A stretch of 64,000 nucleotides of DNA, from contig NZ_AJKS02000002.1 of the NCBI RefSeq assembly GCF_000265245.1, forward strand, positions 213,572 through 277,571, written 5' to 3'. Below, one piece after another: positions 24,902 to 33,512 of the stretch. The notes beneath the pieces were generated by a model. It made no database searches, was not told the origin of the DNA, and saw nothing but the letters and a program-made list of their open reading frames with translations. The first letter of the stretch is position 1. Each line of letters opens with the position of its first letter. The translations under genes and the position numbers were made by a program. The DNA is from Halomonas smyrnensis AAD6 (GTDB taxonomy: Bacteria > Pseudomonadota > Gammaproteobacteria > Pseudomonadales > Halomonadaceae).

Positions 24902-25778
24902 CGCCTGGCTCGCCGCTCCCTTCGACTACGGCTTCATGAAGCGCGCCCTGGTGGCGGGCATGGCGCTGTCGCTGGCCGCGCCGCCGCTGGGCGTGTTCCT
25001 GATGCTGCGGGGCATGAGCCTGATCGGCGATGCCATGTCCCACGCCATCCTGCCCGGCGTGGCGCTGGGCTTTTTGTTCGCCGGCTTCTCGCTGCCGATG
25101 ATGAGCCTCGGCGGCATCCTCTCGGGGGTCCTGGTGGCGGTGATGGCCGGCAGCGTGTCGCAGATGACCGGCCACCGCGAGGACTCGGCGATGGCCAGTT
25201 TCTTCCTGATCTCGCTGGCCGCGGGGGTGATGATGGTGTCGCTGGGCGGCAGCAGCGTCGACCTGACCCACGTGCTGTTCGGCTCGATCCTGGCCGTGGA
25301 CTCCACCGCGCTGCTGCTGATCACCGGCATCGCCAGCCTGATCGTGGTGTCGCTGGCGGTGATCTTCCGCGCCCTGGTGGTGGAATGCCTGGACCCGCTG
25401 TTCCTGCGCGGCCAGGGCGTGCGCGGCGGCCTGGTGCACGGCCTCTTCCTCGGGCTGGTGGTGCTCAACCTCACCGCCGGCTTCCAGACGCTGGGCACCC
25501 TGATGGCGGTGGGCCTGATGATGCTGCCGGCCACTACCGCGCGCTTCTGGAGCAATCGCCTGGAGGGCCTGATCGTCATCGCCATCGGCGTGGCCATGGT
25601 GGCCAGCGCCGGCGGCCTGCTGCTGTCGTATCATCTGAGCCTGCCCTCCGGCCCGGCGATCATCCTGATGGCCGGCGTGGCCTACGTGGCCTCGGCCCTG
25701 TTCGGCCGCCAGCACAGCCTCACCGCCCGCTATCGCCGGCGCGCCGCGCCGCTGAACGCGCCGACCGCCGACCACTGA
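24885..25778 (+). CDS. znuB: Zinc ABC transporter permease ZnuB
   Basis: 297 residues with eight or nine membrane spans (ABC-3 family): MKRALVAGMALSLAAPPLGV, FLMLRGMSLIGDAMSHAILPG (coupling-loop region with the conserved SHAILPGVALGF), DSAMASFFLISLAAGVMM and VGLMMLPATTARFWS. It forms the zinc channel with ZnuC and receives zinc from ZnuA encoded 38 bp downstream. Confidence 0.95.
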   Translation: MLALLDAWLAAPFDYGFMKRALVAGMALSLAAPPLGVFLMLRGMSLIGDAMSHAILPGVALGFLFAGFSLPMMSLGGILSGVLVAVMAGSVSQMTGHREDSAMASFFLISLAAGVMMVSLGGSSVDLTHVLFGSILAVDSTALLLITGIASLIVVSLAVIFRALVVECLDPLFLRGQGVRGGLVHGLFLGLVVLNLTAGFQTLGTLMAVGLMMLPATTARFWSNRLEGLIVIAIGVAMVASAGGLLLSYHLSLPSGPAIILMAGVAYVASALFGRQHSLTARYRRRAAPLNAPTADH

Positions 25779-25816
25779 CGCCTCGCCCGTCTCTTTCCCT
25801 GCCACGGAGCCTACCG

Positions 25817-26857
25817 ATGACCTTCGCCAAGCCCTCTGCCCTCGCCGCCGGCGCCGCCGCCCTGCTGACCCTGCCCGCCGTCCAGGCCGAGGAGCGCGTG
25901 CAGGTGCTCGCCAGCTTCAGCGTGCTTGCCGACATGGTCGAGCAGATCGGCGGCGATCACGTCGAGGTCACCTCGCTGGTCGGCGCCGACAGCGACGCCC
26001 ACGTCTTCACCCCGCGCCCCACCGACGCCCGCGCCCTGGCCGAGGCCGATCTGGTGGTGCTCAACGGCCTGCAGTTCGAGGGCTGGATGTCGCGGCTGGT
26101 CGAGGCCAGCGACTACGCGGGGCCGACCGTGGTGGCCACCGACGGCATCGAGCAGGCGCTCGGCGAGGCCGCCGACGCGGACGAGGCGGAGCACGGCCAT
26201 GACGACCACGGCCACGACGCACACGATCATGACGATCACGGCCACGCCGGCCATGCCCACGCTCACGAGGGCATGAACCCGCACACCTGGCTGGACCTGG
26301 GCCTCGGCGAGCTCTACGTGAACAACATCCGCGACGGCCTGATCGCCGTCGACCCGGCCCACGAGGCCGACTACCGCGAGCGCGCGGCGGACTACCAGCA
26401 GCGCATCGATGCCCTGGACGCCGAGGTCCGCGCGCTGATGGGCGAGCTGCCCGAGCATACCGCGGTGATCACCGGCCACCAGTCCTTCAACCACTTCTCC
26501 CGCGCCTACGGCGTCGACTTCCTGTCGCCGGCCGGGCTCTCCACCGAGGCCGAGCCCAGCGCCGCGCGCATGGCCGAGCTGATCGAGGTGATCAACGACC
26601 AGGGCGTTCAGGCGCTGTTCCAGGAGAACATGACCAGCCCGGCGATCATCGAGCAGCTGGCCGAGGAGACCGGCCTGCCGATCGCCGGCACCCTCTACTC
26701 CGGCGCCCTGGCGTCCGAGGGCGAGGCCAGCACCTGGCTGGGCATGGTGCGCCACGACGCCTGGCTGCTGCACGACGCCCTGGCCACCCTGGACGCGGCC
26801 CACGACCACGCCGATCACGACCACGCCGATCACGACCACGCCGACCACGACCACTGA
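25817..26857 (+). CDS. znuA: Periplasmic zinc-binding protein ZnuA
   Basis: 346 residues from ATG 25817; the frame extends upstream only as a shadow of znuB. Signal peptide MTFAKPSALAAGAAALL ending PAVQAEE. Zinc ligands are in DSDAHVFTPRP (first His), HTWLDLGLG (second) and TGHQSFNHFSRAYG (third), with a late Glu/Asp in LFQENMTSPA. Between the first two lies a His/Asp loop around residues 130-150, and the C-terminus ends in a second His/Asp tail made by a 15-bp tandem repeat. Such loops hold or sense extra zinc; the C-terminal one is an unusual addition. Confidence 0.95.
   Translation: MTFAKPSALAAGAAALLTLPAVQAEERVQVLASFSVLADMVEQIGGDHVEVTSLVGADSDAHVFTPRPTDARALAEADLVVLNGLQFEGWMSRLVEASDYAGPTVVATDGIEQALGEAADADEAEHGHDDHGHDAHDHDDHGHAGHAHAHEGMNPHTWLDLGLGELYVNNIRDGLIAVDPAHEADYRERAADYQQRIDALDAEVRALMGELPEHTAVITGHQSFNHFSRAYGVDFLSPAGLSTEAEPSAARMAELIEVINDQGVQALFQENMTSPAIIEQLAEETGLPIAGTLYSGALASEGEASTWLGMVRHDAWLLHDALATLDAAHDHADHDHADHDHADHDH
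26804..26854 (+). repeat. 15-bp tandem repeat encoding a His/Asp tail of ZnuA
   Basis: GACCACGCCGATCAC occurs at 26804-26818 and 26819-26833, with one substitution at 26834-26848, then a partial unit GACCAC to 26854. Each unit encodes Asp-His-Ala-Asp-His. Slippage could change tail length between strains. Confidence 0.9.
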
Positions 26858-26880
26858 ACCACTTGCCAGGCTCGCTCCAC

Positions 26881-26905
26881 ACGGCGCCGCCCTCGGGTGG
26901 CGCCG
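26881..26905 (+). terminator. Hairpin after znuA
   Basis: ACGGCGCC (26881-26888) pairs with GGCGCCGT (26898-26905), with GCC/GGT-side pairs extending the stem around CTCG. The following CGTCGTTTCG is only weakly T-rich, so termination may be incomplete. Confidence 0.6.
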
Positions 26906-26966
26906 TCGTCGTTTCGGGGGCGGCCGTGCGAAGATAGCCCCGTCGGCCACGCCAGGGAGCGCCCCC

Positions 26967-27869
26967 ATGAACCTGCTGGATGCCATGACCGCCTTCGTGC
27001 GGGTCGCCGAGCTCGGCAGCTACACCCGCGCCGCCGAGGCGCTCGACCTGTCCCGCACGCGCGTCTCGCGCCAGGTGATGGAGCTCGAGGATCATCTCGG
27101 CGTGCGCCTGCTCCAGCGCACTACCCGCCGGCTGCACCTCACCGAGGCCGGCGAGCGCTACCTGCTGCGCGCCCAGGGCATCCTGCAGTCGCTGGAGGAG
27201 GCCGAGGCGGAGGTCGGCAGCGGCGTCAGCGAGATGCGCGGCCGGCTGCGCCTCAACGGGCCGATGAGCTTCGGCACCCGCCACCTGACGCCGCTGGTGG
27301 CCCGCTTCATGGTCGAGCATCCCGCCCTGGAGGTGCGCCTGGACCTCAACGATCGCCGGGTCGACCTGCTCGAGGAGGGCTACGACCTGGCGATCCGCAT
27401 CGGCAGTCTGCCCGACTCCACCCTGGTGGCCCGTCGCCTGACCCGCTGCAAGCTGGTGCTGTGCGCGTCCCCGGCCTACCTGGCCGAACACGGCGCCCCA
27501 AGCCGGATGGCGGACCTGGAACGACACCGCTGCCTGCGCTATCGCACCGGCGGCCGCGGCGGCGAATGGCGGTTCGGCGGCAGCGGCGTCTCGGTCGGCG
27601 GCCCGCTGGAGAGCAACAACGGCGACGTGCTCACTCACGCCGCCGAGGCCGGGCTCGGCATCGTCCAGCAGCCGAGTTTCCTGGTCACCGACAGCATCCG
27701 CGAGGGCCGCCTGGTGCCGCTCGAGCTCGAGGAGCCGCCGTCGGCGCTCGACGTGCACGGCCTCTACCCGGCCCGCCGTCACCTCCCGGCCAAGGTCGAC
27801 CGCTTCCTGTCGCTGCTCGCCGAGGCCTGGGGGGAGCCGCCCTCATGGGAGCGCGAACTGGGGCTCTAG
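26967..27869 (+). CDS. LysR-family regulator (LTTR)
   Basis: 300 residues. N-terminal winged helix: MNLLDAMTAFVRVAELGSYT, AAEALDLSRTRVSRQVMELE, LLQRTTRRLHLTEAG. The remaining ~210 residues form the periplasmic-binding-like effector domain (GPMSFGTRHLTPLVARFM, DLAIRIGSLPDSTLVARRL). It resembles the large DhcR/YafC-like subgroup with RTTRRLHLTEAG. There is no divergent partner next to it, so the target genes are not apparent; znuA lies 109 bp upstream on the same strand with a hairpin between. Confidence 0.92.
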   Translation: MNLLDAMTAFVRVAELGSYTRAAEALDLSRTRVSRQVMELEDHLGVRLLQRTTRRLHLTEAGERYLLRAQGILQSLEEAEAEVGSGVSEMRGRLRLNGPMSFGTRHLTPLVARFMVEHPALEVRLDLNDRRVDLLEEGYDLAIRIGSLPDSTLVARRLTRCKLVLCASPAYLAEHGAPSRMADLERHRCLRYRTGGRGGEWRFGGSGVSVGGPLESNNGDVLTHAAEAGLGIVQQPSFLVTDSIREGRLVPLELEEPPSALDVHGLYPARRHLPAKVDRFLSLLAEAWGEPPSWERELGL

Positions 27870-28219
27870 CCGGCCAAGTGTCTGCGCTCGGCTATACGGC
27901 GTTAAAAATCAGCTCGTGCGCGAGCACGGTCAAAGTCCTCATTTACACCCCGTAAACTCCGGCTTTTCGCCGATTTTTGCCTTGCGACCCACATGGAAGT
28001 GGGAAGTGCGTTGGCCCGTAGGGAACGGGCCTAGCGCTAGCCTTCGCGCGACGACTTGGCTGACAGTGCCTGGGCATACGTTTCTGGCGTCGCCGTTCTT
28101 TGTCACCTAAAACGCAACAGTCATGTGCCAATGCGGCAGATTATCTCCGTTTACGTCGCGGCTAGAGTGTCACCCATACCAAGACATCGCGCTCCCCAGC
28201 GCCCCGACGGAGATTGACC
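27870..28219. other. Intergenic region with a structured AT-richer element
   Basis: No gene with convincing start or composition is present. From 27895 to about 28000 the sequence is AT-richer than its surroundings and has internal symmetry: CATTTAC and GTAAACTC flank a short CCCC core (27938-27960), and TAAAAATC near 27902 faces GATTTTTG near 27971. A hairpin CCCGTAGGGAACGGG lies near 28016. It looks like an imported or dispersed element rather than a simple promoter. The DoxX promoter probably lies in the last 80 bp. Confidence 0.4.
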
Positions 28220-28675
28220 ATGACCACTCGAGCCACTCGCCCCGCTTCCGCTTCCGTGTCCACCGCCACCCCCTCGGCCTCGCTCGACCGCCTGCAGCCG
28301 GCGGCCATCACCCTGCTGCGCCTGTCGCTGGGCGTGATGACGCTGGCCCACGGCCTGCTCAAGGTGTTCGTGTTCACGCTGCCCGGCACCGTCGGCTACT
28401 TCGAGTCCCTCGGCCTGCCCGGCGAGTTCGCCTACCTGACGATCCTCGCCGAGGTCGGCGGCGGCCTGGCTCTGCTGCTGGGCGTCTACACCCGCTGGAT
28501 CGCCCTGGCCATGATCCCGACGCTGCTCGGCGCCACCTGGGTGCACGCCGGCAACGGCTGGGTCTTCTCCAACGAGGGCGGCGGCTGGGAGTTCCCGCTG
28601 TTCTGGGCCATCGCCCTGCTGGTACAGGCCGGCCTCGGCGGCGGACGCCTGGTGATCAGCCGCCGCTTCGCCTGA
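28220..28675 (+). CDS. DoxX-family membrane protein
   Basis: 151 residues from ATG 28220 (a TTG six bases earlier is also in frame). Four predicted membrane spans: AITLLRLSLGVMTLAHGLLK, GEFAYLTILAEVGGGLALLL, TRWIALAMIPTLLGATWVHA and FPLFWAIALLVQAGLGGG. The pattern RLSLGVMTLAHG and the G-rich third segment are typical of DoxX/DoxD proteins. Function is not settled; some members act in thiol redox or membrane stress. Stands alone, followed by a hairpin. Confidence 0.88.
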   Translation: MTTRATRPASASVSTATPSASLDRLQPAAITLLRLSLGVMTLAHGLLKVFVFTLPGTVGYFESLGLPGEFAYLTILAEVGGGLALLLGVYTRWIALAMIPTLLGATWVHAGNGWVFSNEGGGWEFPLFWAIALLVQAGLGGGRLVISRRFA

Positions 28676-28699
28676 GGCGATCGGCTCCCCGAACGCAGC

Positions 28700-28722
28700 G
28701 AGGCCGCCCCGAAGGGCGGCCT
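28700..28722. terminator. Hairpin between convergent DoxX and binding-protein genes
   Basis: GAGGCCGCCC (28700-28709) pairs with GGGCGGCCTC (28713-28722) around CGA. It is very stable, but neither side has a strong T-run. It probably ends both convergent transcripts. Confidence 0.65.
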
Positions 28723-28751
28723 CGTCGCGTCGTGCGCTAGCGCATCGCGCC

Positions 28752-29708
28752 TCAGGCGTCGGGAATCTCCAGCGCCTGCTGCACCGCCGGCCAGGCCGGC
28801 TCGCCGTCGCGGGTAGTCACCCCCTCGAGGAAGGCCTCGACCCTCGCCGGGTGTTCACGCAGCCACTCCAGGGCGACCGCGTCGGGCTCGCGCTCCTCGA
28901 AGCTGAAGCCACGAATCATCGCGCTCTGCTGGTCGGCGGTGAAGCTCAGCTGGTCGAGCAGCCGGGTGGCATTGGGGTTCGCCTCGGCGAACCGGGTCGT
29001 CACCAGGGTCTTCACGTCGCTGCGGCCACCGTCCGGGCCCCACATGTCCTGGGTATCGTCGAGGTAGCGCACGTCATGCTCGATGTTCATCCAGTGCGGC
29101 GTCCAGGCGGCGAAGACGATCCATTCCTCGCGGTCGATGGCGCTGTCCACCGCGCTGAGCATGCCCGGCGTGGAGGTCTCGGAGAGCGTCCAGTCGCCCA
29201 GGCCATAGGTGTCGGCCTCTACCGCGCCATTGAGGGTGTCGCTCATCCCGGAGCCCACCTCGATGGAGTAGATGGTGCGCTCGAGCTGGTCGGCGAACTC
29301 GGGATCGTCCAGCTGCTCGGCCGACGTCAGGCCGGCCTCGTAGACATAGGCCGGCACCGCGAAGCCGAGGCGGGCCCCCTCGACGTTGTTGCCCAGGTCG
29401 ACCAGGCTGCCCTCGTCGGTGGCGGTGTCGTACATGCCTTGCTGGGCGGGCAGCCAGGCGGCGAGGAAGACATCCAGCTCGTCCTGGTTCAATGCCTGGT
29501 AGGTGATGGTGGAGCCGAGCTCTTCCGCACGGGGCTCGTAGCCCAGCGCCTCGAGCAAGATGGAGGCCAGCTCGGTCTTGACGGTCACACCGGGCCAGGC
29601 CGGTGAAGAGAAACGAACCTCGGCCGGTTCCTCGGCCTGGGCCATGCCGCTCATGGCCAGCAGGGAGCCGGCCAGCACGAGAGAGAGGGGACGACGGGAC
29701 AGGGACAT
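28752..29708 (-). CDS. Glycine betaine/choline-type ABC substrate-binding protein
   Basis: 318 residues from ATG 29708 with AAGGAG upstream. Signal peptide MSLSRRPLSLVLAGSLLAMS ending GMAQAEE. The mature protein is an OpuAC/ProX-type receptor: SPAWPGVTVKTELASILLEA, LDVFLAAWLPAQQGMYD, EEWIVFAAWTPHWMNIEHDV (aromatic residues for the quaternary-ammonium cage). It binds betaine, choline or a related solute in the periplasm, relevant to osmoprotection in a halophile. No permease or ATPase is adjacent, so it is an orphan receptor here. Confidence 0.9.
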   Translation of the reverse strand: MSLSRRPLSLVLAGSLLAMSGMAQAEEPAEVRFSSPAWPGVTVKTELASILLEALGYEPRAEELGSTITYQALNQDELDVFLAAWLPAQQGMYDTATDEGSLVDLGNNVEGARLGFAVPAYVYEAGLTSAEQLDDPEFADQLERTIYSIEVGSGMSDTLNGAVEADTYGLGDWTLSETSTPGMLSAVDSAIDREEWIVFAAWTPHWMNIEHDVRYLDDTQDMWGPDGGRSDVKTLVTTRFAEANPNATRLLDQLSFTADQQSAMIRGFSFEEREPDAVALEWLREHPARVEAFLEGVTTRDGEPAWPAVQQALEIPDA

Positions 29709-29819
29709 CGGGACTCCTTGGCGGGTTGCGCCGTGCTGTAACACGTCACAGACCCTAGTGCCCCCGGGCGATATCGACAAGCCGGGCCGTCAACGCTCGG
29801 CGACGGCCCGTGCCACGAG

Positions 29820-30353
29820 TCAGTCGCCCTTGCCGGCCATCTTGGCGGCCTCGACCACCTCGATCCAGTAGCCGTCCACGTCCTTGACGAAGACCACGTC
29901 CTTCATCTTGCCCTGGTCGGGGCGCTTGATGAATTCGACCTCGTTGGCGTCGAACCAGGCCACCGCGGCGCCCAGGTCCGGCACCGTGAAGCAGATGTGG
30001 CCGAAGCCCTGGGGCTCGGCGTTGCCGTCGTGATAGGCGAAGTCCGGCTGGTCCTCGGTGCCCCAGTTGTGGGTCAGCTCCAGCAGGCCCTTCTGGGAGA
30101 AGGTCCAGACGGTGCGCTCGTCGGTGTCTTCCGGCACCCGATCGCCGTCCTCGAGCTTGGCGAGGAAGTAGAGCGAGAACTGCATCTCCTCGAAGTCGAG
30201 GCGGCGCAGCACGCTCATGCCGAAGACCCGGGAGTAGAAGGCCAGCGCGGCCTCCGGGTCCTTGACCCGCAGCATGGTGTGGTTGAGGCGGAAGCCGTCG
30301 GTGTCGCCGGTCGCGGTCTTCACGCCGGGGTGTTGCTCGCCGTTGAAGCTCAT
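29820..30353 (-). CDS. gloA: Lactoylglutathione lyase (glyoxalase I)
   Basis: 177 residues, the longer (eukaryote/Pseudomonas-like) form of GloA. Metal ligands are recognisable in RLNHTMLRVKDPEAAL (His), RLDFEEMQFSLYFLA (Glu), LLELTHNWGTE and FGHICFTVPDLGAAVAWF (His), with IEVVEAAKM at the end (Glu). It converts the hemithioacetal of methylglyoxal and glutathione to S-lactoylglutathione in the cytosol. Monocistronic. Confidence 0.95.
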   Translation of the reverse strand: MSFNGEQHPGVKTATGDTDGFRLNHTMLRVKDPEAALAFYSRVFGMSVLRRLDFEEMQFSLYFLAKLEDGDRVPEDTDERTVWTFSQKGLLELTHNWGTEDQPDFAYHDGNAEPQGFGHICFTVPDLGAAVAWFDANEVEFIKRPDQGKMKDVVFVKDVDGYWIEVVEAAKMAGKGD

Positions 30354-30620
30354 GGTGTCTCCTGATGCCGTGGGTGAGGTCTCGAACCGAGGGATGTCTC
30401 AGGTATGGAGGCACGCCGGCGACTTTTCCACCCCGGGGCGCCCCTTGTGCCTCGCGAATTTTCGATACACAGGTTATACACATCGCCGTTCTCCCGTCGA
30501 ACGCCCGCCCCATGGAGGCTCCGGCGAACGCCGGCCAGGGTCATGCACATTCGCCACTGGCGAGGGACGCCACCTGATTCTACATTTTCTGTACAACCCG
30601 CGACGCATCAGGAGGACGAG

Positions 30621-30965
30621 ATGGCCACCATCGACCAGAGCCTGGGGGATCACATCACCCTCAAGGAACTCTCCCACGCCCTCGGCCACGGCTTCTCGCC
30701 GATCGTCGAGGTGGAATCCATGGACGGCATCTACACGGTGCGCTTCCACCACGCCAACGGCATCTCCACCCTTTCCGACAAGCAGGGCAAGACCTGCACC
30801 TACCTCGGCACCGGCGAGATCCGCGACCTGTTGGGCGGCCTGGGCCTGAGCCACGGCGTGCTGACCTGGGCGGACCAGTGCGGCGACGAGATGATCGGCG
30901 TGCCCGGCCATGCCATGACCCCGGACGAGATGCTGACCCACGGCACTAGAATCGCCTTCCGCTGA
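30621..30965 (+). CDS. Conserved-looking small protein of unknown function
   Basis: 114 residues from ATG 30621 with GGAGG six bases upstream. Soluble, acidic, no signal peptide. Segments such as VEVESMDGIYTVRFHHANGI and TYLGTGEIRDLLGGLGLSHG suggest a small alpha/beta fold; two Cys residues (KTCTYL and DQCGDE). I do not recognise the family, though the composition and strong ribosome site indicate a real gene. Divergent from gloA. Confidence 0.65.
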   Translation: MATIDQSLGDHITLKELSHALGHGFSPIVEVESMDGIYTVRFHHANGISTLSDKQGKTCTYLGTGEIRDLLGGLGLSHGVLTWADQCGDEMIGVPGHAMTPDEMLTHGTRIAFR

Positions 30966-31032
30966 TGTTCACAGCCGCGGGCTGGACGGCTAGGCTGGGA
31001 ACGACGAGAGGGAAAAACGGACGCCCCGCGAG

Positions 31033-31548
31033 ATGCCCATGGCAACGACTCCAGCCTCACCCGCCCCGGCACCCCGCGCCGCGATGCGCCTCGCGCGGCT
31101 GCTGCCGCTGGCGATGCTGCTGACGCTCGCCGGCTGCGCCGGCCCCCAGCTCGCCACCCGCGACGCCGAGGGGCTGTCGATGGACCGGGCGATTATCCTG
31201 TCCGAGGCGCGCCAGTCGCTGGGCACGCCCTACCGCTTCGGCGGCACGGACGCCAGCGGGCTGGACTGCTCAGGCCTGGTGCAGCGGGTCTATTCCCGGG
31301 TCGGCATCTCGGTGCCGCGCACCTCGCGCCGCCAGTTCGCGCGCCTGCCGCCGATCGACGAGGCGCGCCCCGGCGACCTGCTGTTCTTCGACACCGCCGG
31401 CGGCGGCGATGCCAGCCACGTCGGCATCTACCTGGGCGACGGCGAGATGATCCACGCCCCGGGGCGCGGCCGCCGGGTCAGCGTGACCTCGCTGTCGCTG
31501 GACTACTGGCAGGAGCGTTTCCTGGGCGCCGCCGCTCCGGCGCCCTGA
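31033..31548 (+). CDS. NlpC/P60-family lipoprotein endopeptidase
   Basis: 171 residues. Lipobox LTLAGC near residue 36 follows a hydrophobic stretch (LARLLPLAMLL); an internal ATG at 31084 would give a more standard-length signal peptide. The NlpC/P60 domain has the catalytic triad in GLDCSGLVQRVY (Cys), DASHVGIYLGDGEM (His) and the following MIHAPGRG (polar/His). Such proteins cleave the stem peptide of peptidoglycan (Spr/NlpC type, D,L-endopeptidase) from the outer-membrane inner face. Confidence 0.9.
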   Translation: MPMATTPASPAPAPRAAMRLARLLPLAMLLTLAGCAGPQLATRDAEGLSMDRAIILSEARQSLGTPYRFGGTDASGLDCSGLVQRVYSRVGISVPRTSRRQFARLPPIDEARPGDLLFFDTAGGGDASHVGIYLGDGEMIHAPGRGRRVSVTSLSLDYWQERFLGAAAPAP

Positions 31549-31646
31549 GCGGGGTCCATCCGACCTCTCCGATTGCCGGCATCGCGCCGCGATGCCGCTG
31601 ACGCCATCCGACACCGCGGACTTCGAACACGATTCAGGAGGACACC

Positions 31647-32282
31647 ATGGCACTGCGACTCGGCGATATCGCCCCGGACTTCACCCAGGAGAGCACCGAA
31701 GGCCCGATCCACTTCCACGAGTGGGCCGGCGACAGCTGGGTGATCCTGTTCTCCCACCCCAAGGACTTCACCCCGGTGTGCACCACCGAGCTCGGCGAGG
31801 TCTCGCGGCTCAAGCCGGAGTTCGACAAGCGCAACACCAAGGCCATCGGCCTGTCGGTGGACCCGCTGGAGGACCACAAGGCCTGGGTCGGCGACATCCA
31901 GGAGACCCAGGGCTGCGCCCTGAACTTCCCGCTGCTGGCCGACGCCGACCGCAAGGTCAGCGACCTCTACGACATGATTCACCCCAACGCCAACGACACC
32001 CTGACGGTGCGTAGCGTCTTCATCATCGATCCGAACAGGAAGGTCCGCCTGATGCTGACCTATCCGGCCAGCACCGGCCGCCACTTCGACGAGATCCTGC
32101 GCGTGCTCGACAGCCTGCAGCTGACCGACTCGCACAAGCTGGCCACGCCGGTGAACTGGAAGCCAGGTGACGACTGCATCATCGTGCCGGCGCTCAGCAA
32201 CGAGGAAGCCGCCAAGCTGTTCCCCGAGGGCTGGGACGAGCAGAAACCCTATCTGCGCCTGGTCAAGCAGCCCGGCAAGTAA
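31647..32282 (+). CDS. 1-Cys peroxiredoxin (Prx6/AhpC-TSA family)
   Basis: 211 residues starting MALRLGDIAPDFTQESTEG. The peroxidatic Cys is in SHPKDFTPVCTTELGEV (about residue 48), with the Thr and Arg partners of the PxxxT/SxxC motif. The C-terminal domain with TPVNWKPGDDCIIVPAL is typical for Prx6-like enzymes. It reduces hydrogen peroxide and alkyl hydroperoxides in the cytosol. A second Cys near residue 183 is not in the usual resolving position. Good ribosome site (AGGAGG), monocistronic, followed by a perfect palindrome. Confidence 0.93.
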   Translation: MALRLGDIAPDFTQESTEGPIHFHEWAGDSWVILFSHPKDFTPVCTTELGEVSRLKPEFDKRNTKAIGLSVDPLEDHKAWVGDIQETQGCALNFPLLADADRKVSDLYDMIHPNANDTLTVRSVFIIDPNRKVRLMLTYPASTGRHFDEILRVLDSLQLTDSHKLATPVNWKPGDDCIIVPALSNEEAAKLFPEGWDEQKPYLRLVKQPGK

Positions 32283-32316
32283 GCCCGGAAGTAAGCCAGC
32301 ACTCACTTCAGCGCTT

Positions 32317-32342
32317 CGACGCCGGCCCCGGGGCCGGCGTCG
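32317..32342 (+). terminator. Perfect 26-bp palindrome after the peroxiredoxin gene
   Basis: CGACGCCGGCCCC is followed at once by its complement GGGGCCGGCGTCG. It can form a very stable hairpin, followed by CTGCTTCC rather than a U-tract. Most likely a terminator for the peroxiredoxin gene. Confidence 0.65.
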
Positions 32343-32483
32343 CTGCTTCCGGCCGGTCGAACCGTGCCGCAAGAACATGGGAGAAAGAACATATGAGTAT
32401 GAACAAATCGTCCTAACAGAGGCTTATGGAATAAGTTAATGCCGCGTAGCATCATCCTTTTACGTATCCGGTAGAGGCCCCGC

Positions 32484-33512
32484 ATGTCCCGACACATCCG
32501 CCGCCTGGCCCTGCTGGCCGCCCTGTCCCTGGGCATGGCCGGCCAGTCCCACGCCGACGACACCACCCTCGAGGTCGGCTACATGCCGATCCTGCCCGTC
32601 GCCCAGCTGTTCGTGATGGAGGGCGAGGGCTGGACCGACGACGCCGGCCTCGACCTGGAGCTGACCCGCTTCTCCAGCGGCCCGGCCATGGTCCAGGCGC
32701 TGGCCTCCGGCGAGCTGGACGTCATGTACTTCGGCATCGGCCCGGCCATGGTCGCCCGCGCCAACGGCGTGCCGATCAAGGTGCTGGCCTCGAGCATCCG
32801 CGAGCAGATCGGCGTGGTCGCCCGCGGCACGCTGGCCGAGCGCTTCGCCGACAGCGACGACGCCGCCCGGGCCATCGCCGACTTCACCGAGGCCGAGGGC
32901 CGCCCGCCCAAGATCGCCACCTTCCCCCAGGGCTCGGTGCCGGACACCGTGCTGCGCTACTGGCTGACCGAGCAGCTGGGCATCGACACCGACGACGTGA
33001 ACATCGTCGCCATGGGCGCCGACCGCGTGCAGCAGGCGCTGCTGGCCGGCGCCGTGGACGCCGCCTCGATCCTCGAGCCGATCCTGACCACGGTGCAGCA
33101 GCGCGACGACGGCGCCCGGGTGGTGGCCCGCGCCGACGAGATGCTGCCCGGCCAGCCCGGCGCCGTGCTGGCGGCCCGCGAGGAGACGCTGGCCGAGCAT
33201 TCCGAGGCGATGAAACAGCTGATGGCCCTGCACCTGCGCGCCACCGAGATGCTCACCGAGGATCCCGAGGGCGCCGCCCCGTCGGTGCGCGAATTCGTCG
33301 GCAAGCGCCTGATTCCGCTGGAAACCGTCGAGGCGGCCCTGGCCTCGCCGTCGTCGAACTACGTCGCCGACCCGCACGCCATCCGCGAGGGTACCCGGCG
33401 CATGCACGATTTCCAGCTCGAGCAGGGCTCGCTGCGCCAGTCGGTGGACCTGGACGCGCTGTTCGACACCTCGCTGTATGACGCCGTGATCGCCGAGAAC
33501 GACGACTCATGA
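32484..33512 (+). CDS. NitT/TauT-type ABC transporter substrate-binding protein
   Basis: 342 residues with a Sec signal peptide (MSRHIRRLALLAALSLG, cleavage near SHADD). The mature protein has the SsuA/NMT1-like pattern EVGYMPILPVAQLFVMEGEG, MVQALASGELDVMYFGIGPA and GSVPDTVLRYWLTEQLG. Family members bind sulfonates, nitrate, taurine or pyrimidine precursors. First gene of a four-gene overlapping operon. About 50 bp upstream is the small palindrome CTTATGGAATAAG (32423-32435), a possible regulator site. The DsrE-like last gene suggests a sulfur compound as substrate (inference). Confidence 0.88.
   Translation: MSRHIRRLALLAALSLGMAGQSHADDTTLEVGYMPILPVAQLFVMEGEGWTDDAGLDLELTRFSSGPAMVQALASGELDVMYFGIGPAMVARANGVPIKVLASSIREQIGVVARGTLAERFADSDDAARAIADFTEAEGRPPKIATFPQGSVPDTVLRYWLTEQLGIDTDDVNIVAMGADRVQQALLAGAVDAASILEPILTTVQQRDDGARVVARADEMLPGQPGAVLAAREETLAEHSEAMKQLMALHLRATEMLTEDPEGAAPSVREFVGKRLIPLETVEAALASPSSNYVADPHAIREGTRRMHDFQLEQGSLRQSVDLDALFDTSLYDAVIAENDDS

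Noticed and set aside
26199..26270. CRISPR-like or other repeat in znuA
   Set aside because: The repetition reflects His/Asp codons of the metal-binding loop, not spaced direct repeats.
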